The notes below the pieces were generated by a model. The model did no database searches. It worked only from the letters and a program-made list of their open reading frames with translations, and was not told the origin of the DNA. The position numbers and the translations under genes were made by a program. This document shows positions 35,586 to 45,810 of a stretch of DNA of 64,000 nucleotides, piece by piece (position 1 is the stretch's first letter; every line of letters starts with the position of its first letter). The stretch spans positions 1 to 64,000 of the forward strand of contig CAJPFI010000032.1 of NCBI GenBank assembly GCA_905339295.1, given 5' to 3'. This stretch comes from Burkholderiales bacterium (lineage in GTDB: Bacteria > Pseudomonadota > Gammaproteobacteria > Burkholderiales > Casimicrobiaceae).

Positions 35586-36455
35586 TCAGGCGTGCGCGAG
35601 CGCGATCGCTCCCGCCCAGGCGAGGAGCCCCGCTCCCAGCGGCGTGCGGAGCCGGCGGCCGCCCGGCAGGTTCTTCTCGGCCGCCATGACGGCGGCGATC
35701 AGCAGCATCCACCCGGGATTGCCCATGCCGACGACGAACATGACCAGCATCAGCGCCCAGCAACAGCCGACGCAGAACGCGCCGTGGTCGAGCCCGATCC
35801 GGAACGCCTCCCGCGCCGGATGGCGGCCGCGCCAGCGCGAATTCATGAAGCCGAGCGTCGTGCGGCAGCGGTCGAGGCAGTGGTACTTGAGGGCGGAGAA
35901 CTGGAACGCGCCGGCCAGCGCAAGGACCGCAGCGCCGATCGCCCACGCGTGGGCGAGCATCCACGGCGACGACGCAGCGGCGGCGCGCACGGCGGCGTCG
36001 GCGGCGTGCGCGGCGACGCCGAACGCCAGCCACACGACCACGTAGCCCGCCAGCAACGTGGCGACCAGCCGGGCCGCGTCCGCGCGGCCCGCCACGGCAC
36101 GGCGGAACGCGCCGACCAGCGGCAGCACGGTCGGGACCATCATCGCCGCGATCATCAGCAGCCACGCGAGCCCGGTGACGAGCGCCGGGACGATGACCGC
36201 ACCGCCCGGCAACGCGCGGCAGATCGGCGAGAGCGCGAGCGCGTCGCCCCAGCCGCCGTGGTCGAGATAGCCGCGGTAGGGGCTCGCGCTCCACAGCGCG
36301 AGCAGCGCCCACGCCGGCACGACGACGGCCGCGACGAGCGTCGCCGCGAGGCGCTGGCCATCGCGCCAACGCGCACCGCGCGCGACGACGCCTGACGATG
36401 CCCGGGCCACGATGCGCCGGGGCGGCGCCGCGAGCTCGTGCGGCGGCCGCCCCAT
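35586..36455 (-). CDS. DUF2182 membrane protein
   Basis: This 289-aa protein of unknown function has about six or seven membrane helices. Cysteine-containing loops are its distinctive feature: YHCLDRCRTTLGFM and LDHGAFCVGCCWALMLVMF. The arrangement is typical of DUF2182 (predicted metal-binding membrane proteins). The gene starts 5 bp after the DUF1326 stop, on the same strand, so both are probably made together. The first 35 residues are basic and cytoplasmic; a later start is possible. Confidence 0.8.
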   Translation of the reverse strand: MGRPPHELAAPPRRIVARASSGVVARGARWRDGQRLAATLVAAVVVPAWALLALWSASPYRGYLDHGGWGDALALSPICRALPGGAVIVPALVTGLAWLLMIAAMMVPTVLPLVGAFRRAVAGRADAARLVATLLAGYVVVWLAFGVAAHAADAAVRAAAASSPWMLAHAWAIGAAVLALAGAFQFSALKYHCLDRCRTTLGFMNSRWRGRHPAREAFRIGLDHGAFCVGCCWALMLVMFVVGMGNPGWMLLIAAVMAAEKNLPGGRRLRTPLGAGLLAWAGAIALAHA

Positions 36456-36460
36456 GCCGG

Positions 36461-37063
36461 TCAGCTGCTGAACACGAACGTGCTCTGCAGCGCGTTGTGG
36501 CCCTTGAGATCGACGTCGATCCCGAGCTTCGCGTTCTTCGAGCGGTAGTGCGGCGACTTGCCGACGAACACCGGCGCGCCGGGCACCGTCGAGAACACCG
36601 TGTCGGCGAGCGTCGTCGTGGCGCCGGTGGCGTTCGTGTACGGCTCGAGCTCGGCGTACCCGGCGGTTCCGACCTTGAGCGTGCCCTTCCCGCCGTGCAC
36701 GTCGAAGCTGATCGGGACCTTCTCGACCGAGACGACCTCGCCGACGAGCTTCGCCAGCTCCGCGACCGGCCCGCCCTTCTTGCCGGTGTAGACGCCCAGG
36801 ATCGCCTGCTCCTGGTCGTGCGTCACGCGCTCGTCCAGGTACACGGCGGCCTTCCAGTTGCCCTTCAGGATGTTGCCCGGGACGTGCGCGATCATCGCGA
36901 TCGTGCGACCGGCGACGTCGACGCCGTCGATCGTGCCCTTGTCGAAGTGCCAGGCGATGATCGTGTCGCAGGTGCCGTAGTCGGGATCCTCGCCGATCCA
37001 GCACGGGCACAGGACGCGACAGTTGCAGACTTCGAGGAGTCGTCCCTCGAGATGGTAGGCCAT
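36461..37063 (-). CDS. DUF1326 protein
   Basis: This 200-aa soluble protein has a Cys-rich N terminus, CNCRVLCPCW (C13, C15, C19, C21) plus C32, suggestive of metal or redox-thiol chemistry. The rest is the DUF1326 beta-rich domain (DGVDVAGRTIAMIAHVPGNIL, YTGKKGGPVAELAKLVGEV). No signal peptide is evident. It is followed after 5 bp by the DUF2182 gene; this pairing recurs in proteobacteria, but I know of no established function. The start is taken at MAYHLEGRL, since family similarity begins there. Confidence 0.82.
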   Translation of the reverse strand: MAYHLEGRLLEVCNCRVLCPCWIGEDPDYGTCDTIIAWHFDKGTIDGVDVAGRTIAMIAHVPGNILKGNWKAAVYLDERVTHDQEQAILGVYTGKKGGPVAELAKLVGEVVSVEKVPISFDVHGGKGTLKVGTAGYAELEPYTNATGATTTLADTVFSTVPGAPVFVGKSPHYRSKNAKLGIDVDLKGHNALQSTFVFSS

Positions 37064-37423
37064 GGTCCCTCCCTCTGGTTGGACACGCGGGCCGGACCGG
37101 ACTGCTCCGGGGCGGGAAATCCTACGCCGTTGCCGGGCGCGATGCCATACGCAACTCGCGCAGCACCGGCCTGCCGGTGGGCGTGGGCCCTCCGGCCGTG
37201 TCGTCAGTCCCCGGCGAATCGCCTCACGGGCCCGCGCAGCGCGCCGGCGCGCATCGGCCCGGGTCCGGAACTCCGTGTGTGCGCCAACCCGCGGGGCCAG
37301 TCGTCCGGGGCGCCGTCCATCCTGCCGCCTCGGGCGCGGGGCCTGCCGCACCCGTCGGTCGGCGTCGCGCCATCGTCCCCGGCGCGCGCCGCGCCGCGGC
37401 GGACCCGTGCAGGGCTCTCCCGG

Positions 37424-38638
37424 CTAGCGCCGCCCGCCGGCGAGCGCCGCCGAGCGCGGATGCATGCGCAGGCGCGCCATCGCCCATACCCCGATCGCCG
37501 GGCCGATCGCCAGCGGCACGAACGCGTAGCGCCACGTGAGCGCCTCGACCAGCGGCGGCATCAGGTGGATCGTCGCGAGCGTCAGCGTGAAGCCGAGCGC
37601 CGTCTGCAGCGTGAGCATCGTGCCCACGCGCGCGCGATCGGCGAGCTCGGCGATCGAAGCGGAGAACTGCGCCGAGTCGGCCACGATGCTGATCCCCCAG
37701 ACCACGCACACGGCGACGAGCGCCGCGGGGGAGCCGCCGAAGAGCATCCCGACCGCGGCCGCGCAGCTCCCCGAAATCGCCATCGCGACGATCGTGAGCG
37801 TCGTGCGGCCGAGCCGGTCGGCGAGGAAGCCCGCGCCGACGCAGCCGATCGCGCCCGAGGCGATGGTCGCGAACGCCGCGAGCTTCGCGTAGGTCGGCGC
37901 GACGTCCGCGGACAGCGTGAGCGCGAAGCTCGCGTGCAGGAACACGCCGATCCACGCCCACATCGCGTAGAGCTCCCACATGTGCCCGAGGTAACCCAGG
38001 TTGGCGAGGCGCAACGGCACGTCGCGCCATGCCTCGAGGACCGCCCTCGGGTCGAAGCGCGGGGCGGGCGCGCGGTTGGGACCGACACCCGCGCGGCCGA
38101 TCAGGAGGGCGGCGGCGAGCGCGCCGGCGGACGCGGCCGCGAGCGGGACGCGCCAGTCGACGCCGGCGAACGCATTGAACAGGTGCGGCGAGGCGGACCC
38201 GAGCGTGAGCGCGCCCACCAGGATGCCGACCATCAGCCCCATGTCGCCGTCGGCCCAGGTCGCCGCCAGCTTCATGCCGACCGGGTAGACGCCCGCCATC
38301 GCGACGCCGGTGACGAAGCGCAGCACCGGCATCCACGCCGACGTCGGCTCGACGACGAGCAGCAGCGCGTTCGCGCCCGCGCCGAGCAGCGCCGACGCGG
38401 CGAAGAAGCGCCTGAGCTCGAGCCGGTCGGCGAGCGAGAAGAACGCGCTCACGAGGCAGCCTGCGACGAAGCCCAGCTGCACGCCGCTCGTCAGCGCCGA
38501 CTGCATGAAGCCGGAGAGCCGGTACTCGGCGACCAGCTGCGGCACGACGGCGGACGCCGAGAACCACAGCGCCATCGCCAGGACCTGGCAGGCCGCGATG
38601 ATCGCGATCGACGCGCGCTTCGGGTTGGCCACCGACAT
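37424..38638 (-). CDS. Major facilitator superfamily transporter
   Basis: This 404-aa protein has 12 predicted membrane helices. The loop between helices 2 and 3 (SLADRLELRRFFAAS) and its counterpart in the second half (FLADRLGRTTLTIVA) are the MFS A-motif repeats. The N terminus AIIAACQVLAMALWFSASAVVPQL resembles drug/metabolite or nitrate-type MFS exporters of unknown substrate. It lies between dcd and the DUF1326 gene on the same strand, with a 360-bp gap to DUF1326 that shows no other gene. Substrate not predictable. Confidence 0.85.
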   Translation of the reverse strand: MSVANPKRASIAIIAACQVLAMALWFSASAVVPQLVAEYRLSGFMQSALTSGVQLGFVAGCLVSAFFSLADRLELRRFFAASALLGAGANALLLVVEPTSAWMPVLRFVTGVAMAGVYPVGMKLAATWADGDMGLMVGILVGALTLGSASPHLFNAFAGVDWRVPLAAASAGALAAALLIGRAGVGPNRAPAPRFDPRAVLEAWRDVPLRLANLGYLGHMWELYAMWAWIGVFLHASFALTLSADVAPTYAKLAAFATIASGAIGCVGAGFLADRLGRTTLTIVAMAISGSCAAAVGMLFGGSPAALVAVCVVWGISIVADSAQFSASIAELADRARVGTMLTLQTALGFTLTLATIHLMPPLVEALTWRYAFVPLAIGPAIGVWAMARLRMHPRSAALAGGRR

Positions 38639-38698
38639 CCGCTCCCGTCCGGATCAGGCCGGCGGGCACCCGCGCCGGCCGTCGACTCCCGCGCGACG

Positions 38699-39259
38699 TC
38701 AGATCCTCGGCAGCGTGACCCCCCGCTGCCCCTGGTACTTGCCGCCGCGGTCCTTGTACGAGGTCTCGCAAACCTCGTCGGATTCGAAGAAGATCACCTG
38801 CGCCACGCCCTCGTTCGCGTAGATTTTCGCGGGCAGCGGCGTCGTGTTGGAGAACTCGAGCGTCACGTAGCCCTCCCATTCGGGCTCGAGCGGCGTGACG
38901 TTGACGATGATGCCGCAGCGCGCGTAGGTGCTCTTGCCCAGGCAGATCGTCAGCACGGCGCGCGGGATGCGGAAGTACTCGACCGTTCGCGCGAGCGCGA
39001 ACGAGTTGGGCGGGATGATGCAGACGTCGCCCTTGAAGTCGACGAACGACTTCTCGTCGAACGCCTTCGGGTCGACGATCGTCGAGTTGATGTTGGTGAA
39101 GATCTTGAATTCGTCCGAGCAGCGGATGTCGTAGCCGTAGCTCGACGTGCCGTACGAGACGATGCGCCGGCCGTCGATCTCGCGCACCTGCCCGGCCTCG
39201 AACGGCTCGATCATGCCCTGCGCCGCCATGCGGCGGATCCACTTGTCGGCCTTGATCAT
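38699..39259 (-). CDS. dcd: dCTP deaminase
   Basis: This 186-aa enzyme converts dCTP to dUTP, feeding dTMP synthesis. The family motifs are intact: [31 protein letters not shown] with the catalytic Glu, [18 protein letters not shown], and the C-terminal [12 protein letters not shown] that closes over the nucleotide. The ATG at 39259 ([10 protein letters not shown]) matches the usual N terminus; longer in-frame starts are ignored. It lies next to mrp and metG, a neighbourhood common in betaproteobacteria. Confidence 0.95.
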   Translation of the reverse strand: MIKADKWIRRMAAQGMIEPFEAGQVREIDGRRIVSYGTSSYGYDIRCSDEFKIFTNINSTIVDPKAFDEKSFVDFKGDVCIIPPNSFALARTVEYFRIPRAVLTICLGKSTYARCGIIVNVTPLEPEWEGYVTLEFSNTTPLPAKIYANEGVAQVIFFESDEVCETSYKDRGGKYQGQRGVTLPRI

Positions 39260-39409
39260 GCGAGCATCGCCCGAGGTTGAAGTGACGCTTCGTCTACCCC
39301 GGGCGCCGCACGCCGCCACCCGGTGTCTCGCCCTGCCGGGCGACGGCCCTGGCGCGTCGAGCGTCGCGCGGCGACGCTCCAGCGCGGCGAGGGCGTCGCC
39401 GTGAAGGGA

Positions 39410-40498
39410 TCACGTGTTCTGGACCGTGATCGTCGGGAACTTCGCCGAGAAGTCCTGCGCCTTCTGCGCCACGGCGACCGCGACCTTGCGCGCGATCGAC
39501 AGGTACTCGCGCGCGACCGGGCCGTCCGGATCGGCGACGACGGTCGGGCGGCCCGAGTCCGCCTGCTCGCGGATGCGGATGTCCAGCGGGAGGCTGCCCA
39601 GGAACGGCACGCCGTAGTCGCGGCACATGCGCTCGCCGCCGCCCTCGCCGAAGATGTGCTCGGCATGGCCGCACTTCGAGCACACGTGGATCGCCATGTT
39701 CTCGACGATGCCCACGATCGGCACGCCGACCTTCTCGAACATCTTGAGGCCCTTGCGCGCGTCGAGCAGGGCGATGTCCTGCGGCGTGGTGACGATCACC
39801 GCGCCGGTGACCGGCACCTTCTGCGACAGCGTGAGTTGGATGTCGCCGGTGCCCGGCGGCATGTCGACGATCAGGTAGTCGACCTCGCGCCAGTTGGTGT
39901 CCTTCAGCAGCTGTTCGAGCGCCTGCGTGACCATCGGGCCGCGCCACACCATCGGCGTGTCGACGTCGATCAGGAAGCCGATCGACATCGCCTGCAGCCC
40001 GTACGCCTCGAGCGGCTCGAGCGTCTTGCCGTCCTTCGACTCCGGCCGGCCGCTGATGCCCAGCATCGTCGGCTGCGACGGTCCGTAGATGTCGGCGTCG
40101 AGGACGCCCACGGTCGCGCCTTCGGCCGCGAGTGCGAGCGCCAGGTTGACCGCCGTCGTCGACTTGCCCACGCCGCCCTTGCCGCTCGCGACCGCGACGA
40201 TGTTCTTGACTCCCGGCACGAGCTTGACGCCGCGCTGGACGGCGTGCGACGTGATCTTCTGGTCGACGGTCACGGTCACGCGGCCGACGCCCGGGAGGGC
40301 GGCGAGCGCGTCGGCAACGAGCCTGCGGATCGTGTCGTGCTGGCTCTTCGCCGGATAGCCCAGCATGAGGTCGACCGCGACGTCGCCGCCGGACACCGCG
40401 GCCTTCCTCACCGCCTTGCCCGACACGAAGTCGCGCCCGGTGTTGGGATCGAGGAGGCCCTTGAGGCAAGCCTGCACGTCGGCGTCGGCGATCGGCAT
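39410..40498 (-). CDS. apbC: Mrp/ApbC iron-sulfur cluster carrier ATPase
   Basis: This 362-aa P-loop ATPase delivers Fe-S clusters to target proteins. It has an N-terminal MIP18/DUF59 domain (1-85), the deviant Walker [11 protein letters not shown] (105-114), [13 protein letters not shown], and CSKCGH with the CxxC that binds the bridging cluster. The ATG at 40498 (MPIADADVQ) is preferred over one 14 codons upstream. It is divergent from metG, and a TAGAAT -10 candidate on its strand lies at 40553-40558. Confidence 0.93.
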   Translation of the reverse strand: MPIADADVQACLKGLLDPNTGRDFVSGKAVRKAAVSGGDVAVDLMLGYPAKSQHDTIRRLVADALAALPGVGRVTVTVDQKITSHAVQRGVKLVPGVKNIVAVASGKGGVGKSTTAVNLALALAAEGATVGVLDADIYGPSQPTMLGISGRPESKDGKTLEPLEAYGLQAMSIGFLIDVDTPMVWRGPMVTQALEQLLKDTNWREVDYLIVDMPPGTGDIQLTLSQKVPVTGAVIVTTPQDIALLDARKGLKMFEKVGVPIVGIVENMAIHVCSKCGHAEHIFGEGGGERMCRDYGVPFLGSLPLDIRIREQADSGRPTVVADPDGPVAREYLSIARKVAVAVAQKAQDFSAKFPTITVQNT

Positions 40499-40552
40499 CG
40501 GAAGTTCGGGTCCGCTTGCGCGGCGCCCGGAAGACGGCATTCGGGGGCCCTC

Positions 40553-40609
40553 ATTCTATCCGATCCCCGGCGTCGGCCTCCGGGGTCCGCGCGGGCGCTT
40601 TGCTAGAAT
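40553..40609. promoter_or_regulatory. Back-to-back -10 boxes for mrp (reverse) and metG (forward)
   Basis: TAGAAT occurs on the reverse strand at 40553-40558 and on the forward strand at 40604-40609, placing starts about 48 and 28 bp before the mrp and metG start codons. Neither has a convincing -35, so the assignment rests on the hexamers and position only. Confidence 0.45.
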
Positions 40610-40643
40610 CGTTCGCTTGCCCCTGCCTGTCGCAAGGTTTTCG

Positions 40644-42725
40644 ATGCCCGCCCCCCGCCGGACCCTGTTCGTCACCACGGCGTTGCCGTACGCGAACGGC
40701 CCGTTCCACATCGGCCACATCATGGAGTACATCCAGGCCGACATCTGGGTGCGCTTCCAGCGCATGCAGGGGCACGAGGTCCACTTCGTGTGCGCCGACG
40801 ACGCGCACGGCGCGCCGATCATGCTGAAGGCGGAGGCGGAGGGCGTCACACCCCGCGAGCTGGTGGCTCGCGTCGCCGCGACGCGGCCGAAGCACCTCGA
40901 CGGCTTCCACATCGGCTTCGACCACTGGCACTCGACCGACTCGCCCGAGAACGTCGAGCTGTCGCGGGACGTCTACCGCAGGCTCAGGGCGCGCGGCCTC
41001 GTCTACGGCAAGCCGGTCGAGCAGTTCTACGACCCGGTCAAGGCGATGTTCCTGCCGGACCGCTACATCAAGGGCACCTGCCCGAACTGCGGCGCGAAGG
41101 ACCAGTACGGCGACGCCTGCGAGAACTGCAGCTCGACCTACCAGCCGACCGACCTCATCGACCCGTACTCGACGCTCACCGGCGCGCGGCCGGAGCTGCG
41201 CACCTCGGAGCACCTGTTCTTCCGGCTGTCGGCACCCGAGGTGGTCGCGTTCCTGCGGCGCTGGACCGCGGAGCCGTCGCCCGGCCGCGCACTGCAGCCC
41301 GAAGTGCTGAACAAGGTTCGCGAGTGGCTGGGCGGCGACGAGGTCGCGAGCAAGCTCACCGACTGGGACATCTCGCGCGACGCCCCCTACTTCGGCATCC
41401 CGATCCCCGACGCACCCGGTAAGTACTTCTACGTCTGGCTGGACGCGCCGATCGGCTACCTCGCGAGTCTCAAGGCCCATCTCGCCGCACGCCGGACCGA
41501 CTTCGCGGCGTTCCTTCAGGATCCGCACGTCGAGCAGTACCACTTCATCGGCAAGGACATCATCTACCACCACCTGCTGTTCTGGCCCGCGATGCTGAAG
41601 TTCGCCGGCGCGCCGTACAAGACGCCGGACAACGTCTTCGTGCACGGCTTCATCACCTTCCTCAACGAAAAGATGTCGAAGTCGCGCGGCACCGGCATCA
41701 GCCCGGACGTGTATCTCGACCTCGGGATGAACCCGGAGTGGCTGCGCTACTACCTCGCGGCCAAGCTCAACGACCGCGTCGAGGACCTCGACTTCAATCC
41801 GGACGATTTCGTCGCCCGCGTCAACAGCGACCTCGTCGGCAAGTACGTCAACATCGCGAGCCGGGCGGCGACGTTCGTCGCAAGGCATTTCGGCGGCGAG
41901 CTGTCGACGCGCGTGCCGGAGGCCGGGCGCGTCGCCGACCGCGCGGGCTCGACGAGCATTGCGTGGGGTGCCAGGGACTCGATCGCCGAGGCCTACGCGA
42001 GCCGCGAGTTCGGCCGGGCGATGCGCGAGATCATGCGCATCGCCGACCGGATCAACGAGCGATTCGACGAGGCCAAGCCGTGGGAGCTCGCAAAGGATCC
42101 CGCGAGTCGCGAGCGGCTGCACGACGTCTGCTCGGACGCGATCAACGCGTTCCGGGCGCTCACCTACTATCTCGCGCCGGTGCTCCCCGCGACCGCGGGG
42201 AAGGTCGCGAAGCTGCTCGGCCTGCGGCTTCCGCTGCGCTGGAGCGACGTCGAGCAGCTGTCGGACCGCATCCAACCCTACGAGCACCTGATGACCCGCA
42301 TCGACCCGAAGCAGATGGACGTGCTGATCGCGCCGCCGGCACCGGCCGGTCCCGCCACGACCGCCGCCGCTGCGGCCGCGCCGGCGGCGCCGGACGCCAC
42401 GATCTCGATCGACGATTTCACGAAGGTCGAGTTGCGCATCGCGCGCATCGTCGCCGCGGAACACGTCGAGGGCGCCGACAAGCTCCTCAAGCTGACGCTC
42501 GACGTCGGCGAAGGCCGGCACCGCACGGTGTTCGCCGGCATCAAGTCGGCCTACGATCCCGCGACGCTGGTCGGCCGGCTGACGCCGATGGTCGCGAACC
42601 TCGCTCCGCGCAAGATGAAGTTCGGCCTGTCCGAAGGCATGGTCCTCGCCGCATCGGGCGACGGCCCCGGCATCTTCCTGCTCGCGCCCGACGCCGGCGC
42701 GCAGCCCGGAATGCGCGTGAAGTGA
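40644..42725 (+). CDS. metG: Methionyl-tRNA synthetase
   Basis: This 693-aa class I synthetase charges tRNA-Met. HIGH is at 22-25 ([14 protein letters not shown]), the zinc knuckle is [22 protein letters not shown] is in [11 protein letters not shown], and the anticodon-binding helical domain follows. The C-terminal OB-fold tRNA-binding (Trbp111-like) domain (about 585-693, [29 protein letters not shown]) is joined by an Ala/Pro linker. The E. coli-like long form is complete. The start at 40644 puts the HIGH motif at the usual distance. Confidence 0.96.
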   Translation: MPAPRRTLFVTTALPYANGPFHIGHIMEYIQADIWVRFQRMQGHEVHFVCADDAHGAPIMLKAEAEGVTPRELVARVAATRPKHLDGFHIGFDHWHSTDSPENVELSRDVYRRLRARGLVYGKPVEQFYDPVKAMFLPDRYIKGTCPNCGAKDQYGDACENCSSTYQPTDLIDPYSTLTGARPELRTSEHLFFRLSAPEVVAFLRRWTAEPSPGRALQPEVLNKVREWLGGDEVASKLTDWDISRDAPYFGIPIPDAPGKYFYVWLDAPIGYLASLKAHLAARRTDFAAFLQDPHVEQYHFIGKDIIYHHLLFWPAMLKFAGAPYKTPDNVFVHGFITFLNEKMSKSRGTGISPDVYLDLGMNPEWLRYYLAAKLNDRVEDLDFNPDDFVARVNSDLVGKYVNIASRAATFVARHFGGELSTRVPEAGRVADRAGSTSIAWGARDSIAEAYASREFGRAMREIMRIADRINERFDEAKPWELAKDPASRERLHDVCSDAINAFRALTYYLAPVLPATAGKVAKLLGLRLPLRWSDVEQLSDRIQPYEHLMTRIDPKQMDVLIAPPAPAGPATTAAAAAAPAAPDATISIDDFTKVELRIARIVAAEHVEGADKLLKLTLDVGEGRHRTVFAGIKSAYDPATLVGRLTPMVANLAPRKMKFGLSEGMVLAASGDGPGIFLLAPDAGAQPGMRVK

Positions 42726-42857
42726 ACGCGGCTTCACCGTCCCGGCGCCGCCGTCGGCGACCGCACGGCGACCCCGAGGCTGCCGTGCCGCCCCGGGCGA
42801 AGGCTCGCGCAACGGCCAGTGCGGGACGTTCGCGCCCCGCGCACGGCTGACCGCGCG

Positions 42858-44861
42858 ATGGCGATGCCGCCCGACTCGACGACGCTGGTGCTCGCCGCGA
42901 TCTCGGCGTGGCTGCTGATCGGCGCGCTGGGCATCGCGGCGCTGCGCAAGCTGCGCTTCGTGAGCCGGGTGCTGTTTCCCGCGGGAGCGGCGGTCGGCGT
43001 CGGACTCGCAGTCGCGGCGTTCGTCGCGATCGGCGCGCCGCCGCAGGTGGCCGTGCTGCCGCTCGGCCTGCCCGACCTGCCGTTCCACGTTCGCGTCGAT
43101 GCGCTCTCCGCGTACTTCCTCGTGCTGCTCGGCGCCGCGGGCGCCGCGATCTCGTGGTTCTCCGCCGGCTACTTCCGGTCGAGCGAAGGCACCCCGCCGG
43201 GCCTGATCTGCTTCCAGTACCACGTGTTCCTCGCCGCGATGGCGTTCGTGCTGATCGCCGACGACGCCTACGCGTTCATGGTGGCGTGGGAGGCGATGGC
43301 GCTCGCGTCGTACTTCCTCGTCACGACCGAGCACCGCATCCCGGAGATCCGCCGCGCCGGCTTCCTCTACCTGCTGATCGCGCACGTCGGCGCGATCGCC
43401 ATCCTGCTGTGCTTCGGCGTGCTGCAGGGCGGCGGCGGCGACTACACGTTCGGCGCGATGCGCGCGGTGACGCTGCCCGCCGCCTGGGCGTCGGTCGCGT
43501 TCTTCCTCGCGCTCTTCGGCTTCGGCGCGAAGGCGGGCCTGCTGCCGCTGCACGTCTGGCTGCCCGAGGCGCATCCGGCCGCGCCGTCGCCGGTCTCCGC
43601 GCTGATGAGCGGCGTGATGCTCAAGACGGCGATCTACGGCCTGCTTCGCGTCGCGTTCGACCTCCTGCACCTGCAGCTCTGGTGGTGGGGCGCGATCGCG
43701 CTGTCGCTCGGGCTCGTCACCGCGCTGTTCGGCGTGATCTTCGCCGCCGCGCAGACCGACATGAAGCGCCTGCTCGCCTACTCGTCGATCGAGAACATCG
43801 GCATCATCGTCGCCGGCATCGGTCTCGCAATCCTGTACAAGGCGTACGACAAGCCGCTGCTCGCCGCGATCGCGCTGACGGCGGTGCTCTATCACGCGCT
43901 CAACCACGCGTTCTTCAAGAGCCTGCTGTTCCTCGCGACCGGCTCGGTGCTGCACGCGACGAAGGAGCGGAGCCTCGGCAGGCTCGGCGGCCTCATCCAC
44001 CGGATGCCGTGGGTCGCGTGGCTCGCGCTCGTCGGCACGCTGGCAATCGCGGGACTGCCGCCGCTGAACGGATTCGTCTCGGAGTGGCTGCTGCTGCAGG
44101 CGTTCCTGTTCACGCCGACGCTGCCGCAGTCGTTCGTGAACATGCTGGTGTCGATCGCGGCGGCGGCGCTCGTGCTGGCGGCGGCGCTCGCCGCCTACGT
44201 GATGGTCAAGTTCTACGGCGTCGTGTTCCTCGGCCGGCCGCGCGAGCCCTCCCTCGCGTACGCGAAGGACGCCGGCAAGTACGAGCGCGCCGCGCTTGCG
44301 GCGCTCGCCCTGGGCTGCGTGCTGCTCGGGGTGTTTCCGGGCGTGGTCATCGGCGCGCTCGACCCGGTGAACCTGCTGCTCGTCGGACACTCCACCGGCG
44401 AGGCCGCCGGCGACTGGCTGCTGCTCGCGCCGTTCGGCGAGGACCGCTCGAGCTACAGCGCCGTGATCGTGCTGGTCGTGATCGTCGCGGTCGTGCTCGT
44501 GACGATGCAGGTCGTCCACCGCTACTACCACGGCCGCGTGCGCCACGCGGACCCGTGGGACTGCGGCCATCCGCTGCAGACGCCGCGAATGCAGGACACC
44601 GCGGAAGGGTTCGGCCAGCCGGTGCGGCAGGTGTTCGAGCCGTTCTTCCGCATCGAGCGCCACCTGCCCTCGCCGTTCGACGACAAGCCGCGCTACTGGC
44701 TCAAGCCGAGCGATCCGTGGTGGCACTGGATCTACCTGCCGATCGCGCGCGCGGCGGAGTTCGCCGCCCGCTTCGTGGGGCTGATCCAGCAGGGCCGCAT
44801 CTCCGTGTACCTGACCTACAGCTTCGTCACGCTCCTCGCGCTGCTGTTCTTCGTCCGATGA
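42858..44861 (+). CDS. hyfB: Hydrogenase-4-like subunit B (NuoL-type antiporter-like subunit) of an Ehr complex
   Basis: This 667-aa polytopic protein is related to HyfB and to the NuoL/M/N proton channels of complex I. Conserved pieces are MVAWEAMALASYFLV, FGAKAGLLPLHVWLPEAHPAAPSPVSALMSG, MKRLLAYSSIENIGII and ALNHAFFKSLLFLATGSV. These carry the charged Glu and Lys residues of the ion path. A hydrophilic segment with PWDCGHPLQTPRMQDTAEGF is typical of HyfB C termini. It is first of six co-directional genes with 4-bp overlaps or short gaps. Because the catalytic subunit lacks its metal site, the name describes ancestry and not hydrogenase function. Confidence 0.85.
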   Translation: MAMPPDSTTLVLAAISAWLLIGALGIAALRKLRFVSRVLFPAGAAVGVGLAVAAFVAIGAPPQVAVLPLGLPDLPFHVRVDALSAYFLVLLGAAGAAISWFSAGYFRSSEGTPPGLICFQYHVFLAAMAFVLIADDAYAFMVAWEAMALASYFLVTTEHRIPEIRRAGFLYLLIAHVGAIAILLCFGVLQGGGGDYTFGAMRAVTLPAAWASVAFFLALFGFGAKAGLLPLHVWLPEAHPAAPSPVSALMSGVMLKTAIYGLLRVAFDLLHLQLWWWGAIALSLGLVTALFGVIFAAAQTDMKRLLAYSSIENIGIIVAGIGLAILYKAYDKPLLAAIALTAVLYHALNHAFFKSLLFLATGSVLHATKERSLGRLGGLIHRMPWVAWLALVGTLAIAGLPPLNGFVSEWLLLQAFLFTPTLPQSFVNMLVSIAAAALVLAAALAAYVMVKFYGVVFLGRPREPSLAYAKDAGKYERAALAALALGCVLLGVFPGVVIGALDPVNLLLVGHSTGEAAGDWLLLAPFGEDRSSYSAVIVLVVIVAVVLVTMQVVHRYYHGRVRHADPWDCGHPLQTPRMQDTAEGFGQPVRQVFEPFFRIERHLPSPFDDKPRYWLKPSDPWWHWIYLPIARAAEFAARFVGLIQQGRISVYLTYSFVTLLALLFFVR

Positions 44862-45808
44862 CCGCCGCGGCGCTCCTGTCCCAGTTCGTGCAGCTCGCGC
44901 TCGCCCTGGCGCTGGCGCCGCTGCTCGTCGGCTGGGTCAACCAGTGCCGGGCCTGGCTTTCCAACCGCAGCGCGCCGCCGCTCACGCTGCCCTACCGCAC
45001 GATCCGGAAGCTGTTCATGAAGGACGCGGTCGTCGCGAGCAACGCGTCGCCGCTGTTCAGGCTCACGCCCTACGTGGTGTTCGGCGCGATGTGCTGCGCG
45101 GCGGCGATCGTGCCGTCGCTCGCCACCGACCTGCCGTTCGCGCTCGCCGCCGACGCGATCGCGCTGGTCGGACTGTTCGCGCTGGCCCGCGTGTTCATCG
45201 CGCTCGCCGCGATGGACATCGGCACGGCGTTCGGGACGCTCGGCGCGCGCCGCGAGATGTTCGTCGGGTTCCTCGCCGAGCCGGCGCTCCTGATGGTGCT
45301 GTTCACCGCGTCGCTGATCTCGGGGTCGACGTCGCTGCCGTCGATCGTCGACACGCTCGCGCACCGCGAGCTCGCGATCTACCCGAGCCTCGCGCTCGCC
45401 GGCGTCGCGTTCACGATGGTGTCGCTCGCCGAGAATGCCCGCATCCCGGTCGACAACCCGGCCACCCACCTCGAGCTCACGATGATCCACGAGGCGATGC
45501 TGCTCGAGTACTCGGCGCGCCACCTCGCGCTGATCGAGTGGGCGTCCGCGCTCAAGCTGTTCAACTACTCGTGCATCGGGCTCGCGCTGTTCTTCCCGTT
45601 CGGCATCGCGCAGGGCAGCGACGACTGGCTCGCGATCGCGCTGGCGGTCCCGGTGCTCGTCGCCAAGCTCGCCGCGGGCGGGTTCGCGCTCGCGGTGATC
45701 GAGACCGCGTCGGCCAAGATGCGCATCTTCCGCGCGCCCGAGTTCCTCGGCACGGCGTTCCTGCTCGCCGTGCTGGCGATGCTCGTCCGGCTGCTGCTGG
45801 GAAGCTAG
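44858..45808 (+). CDS. hyfC: Hydrogenase-4-like subunit C (NuoH-type)
   Basis: This 316-aa membrane protein is homologous to HyfC/HycD and NuoH, the subunit that couples the hydrophilic arm to the membrane arm. It contains PYRTIRKLFMKDAV, MDIGTAFGTLGARREMFVGF and ENARIPVDNPATHLELTMIHEAMLLEYSARH, the conserved loop lining the quinone-like cavity and its acidic funnel. It overlaps hyfB by 4 bp (ATGA). Confidence 0.9.
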   Translation: MTAAALLSQFVQLALALALAPLLVGWVNQCRAWLSNRSAPPLTLPYRTIRKLFMKDAVVASNASPLFRLTPYVVFGAMCCAAAIVPSLATDLPFALAADAIALVGLFALARVFIALAAMDIGTAFGTLGARREMFVGFLAEPALLMVLFTASLISGSTSLPSIVDTLAHRELAIYPSLALAGVAFTMVSLAENARIPVDNPATHLELTMIHEAMLLEYSARHLALIEWASALKLFNYSCIGLALFFPFGIAQGSDDWLAIALAVPVLVAKLAAGGFALAVIETASAKMRIFRAPEFLGTAFLLAVLAMLVRLLLGS

Positions 45809-45810
45809 CG

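Noticed and set aside
33036-36395. Very long open frames on the strand opposite the decarboxylase gene (also opposite uvrA, 51100-56337)
   Set aside because: They are shadows of high-GC codon usage; the products are Arg/Ala-rich without domains, while the opposite strand encodes complete conserved proteins.
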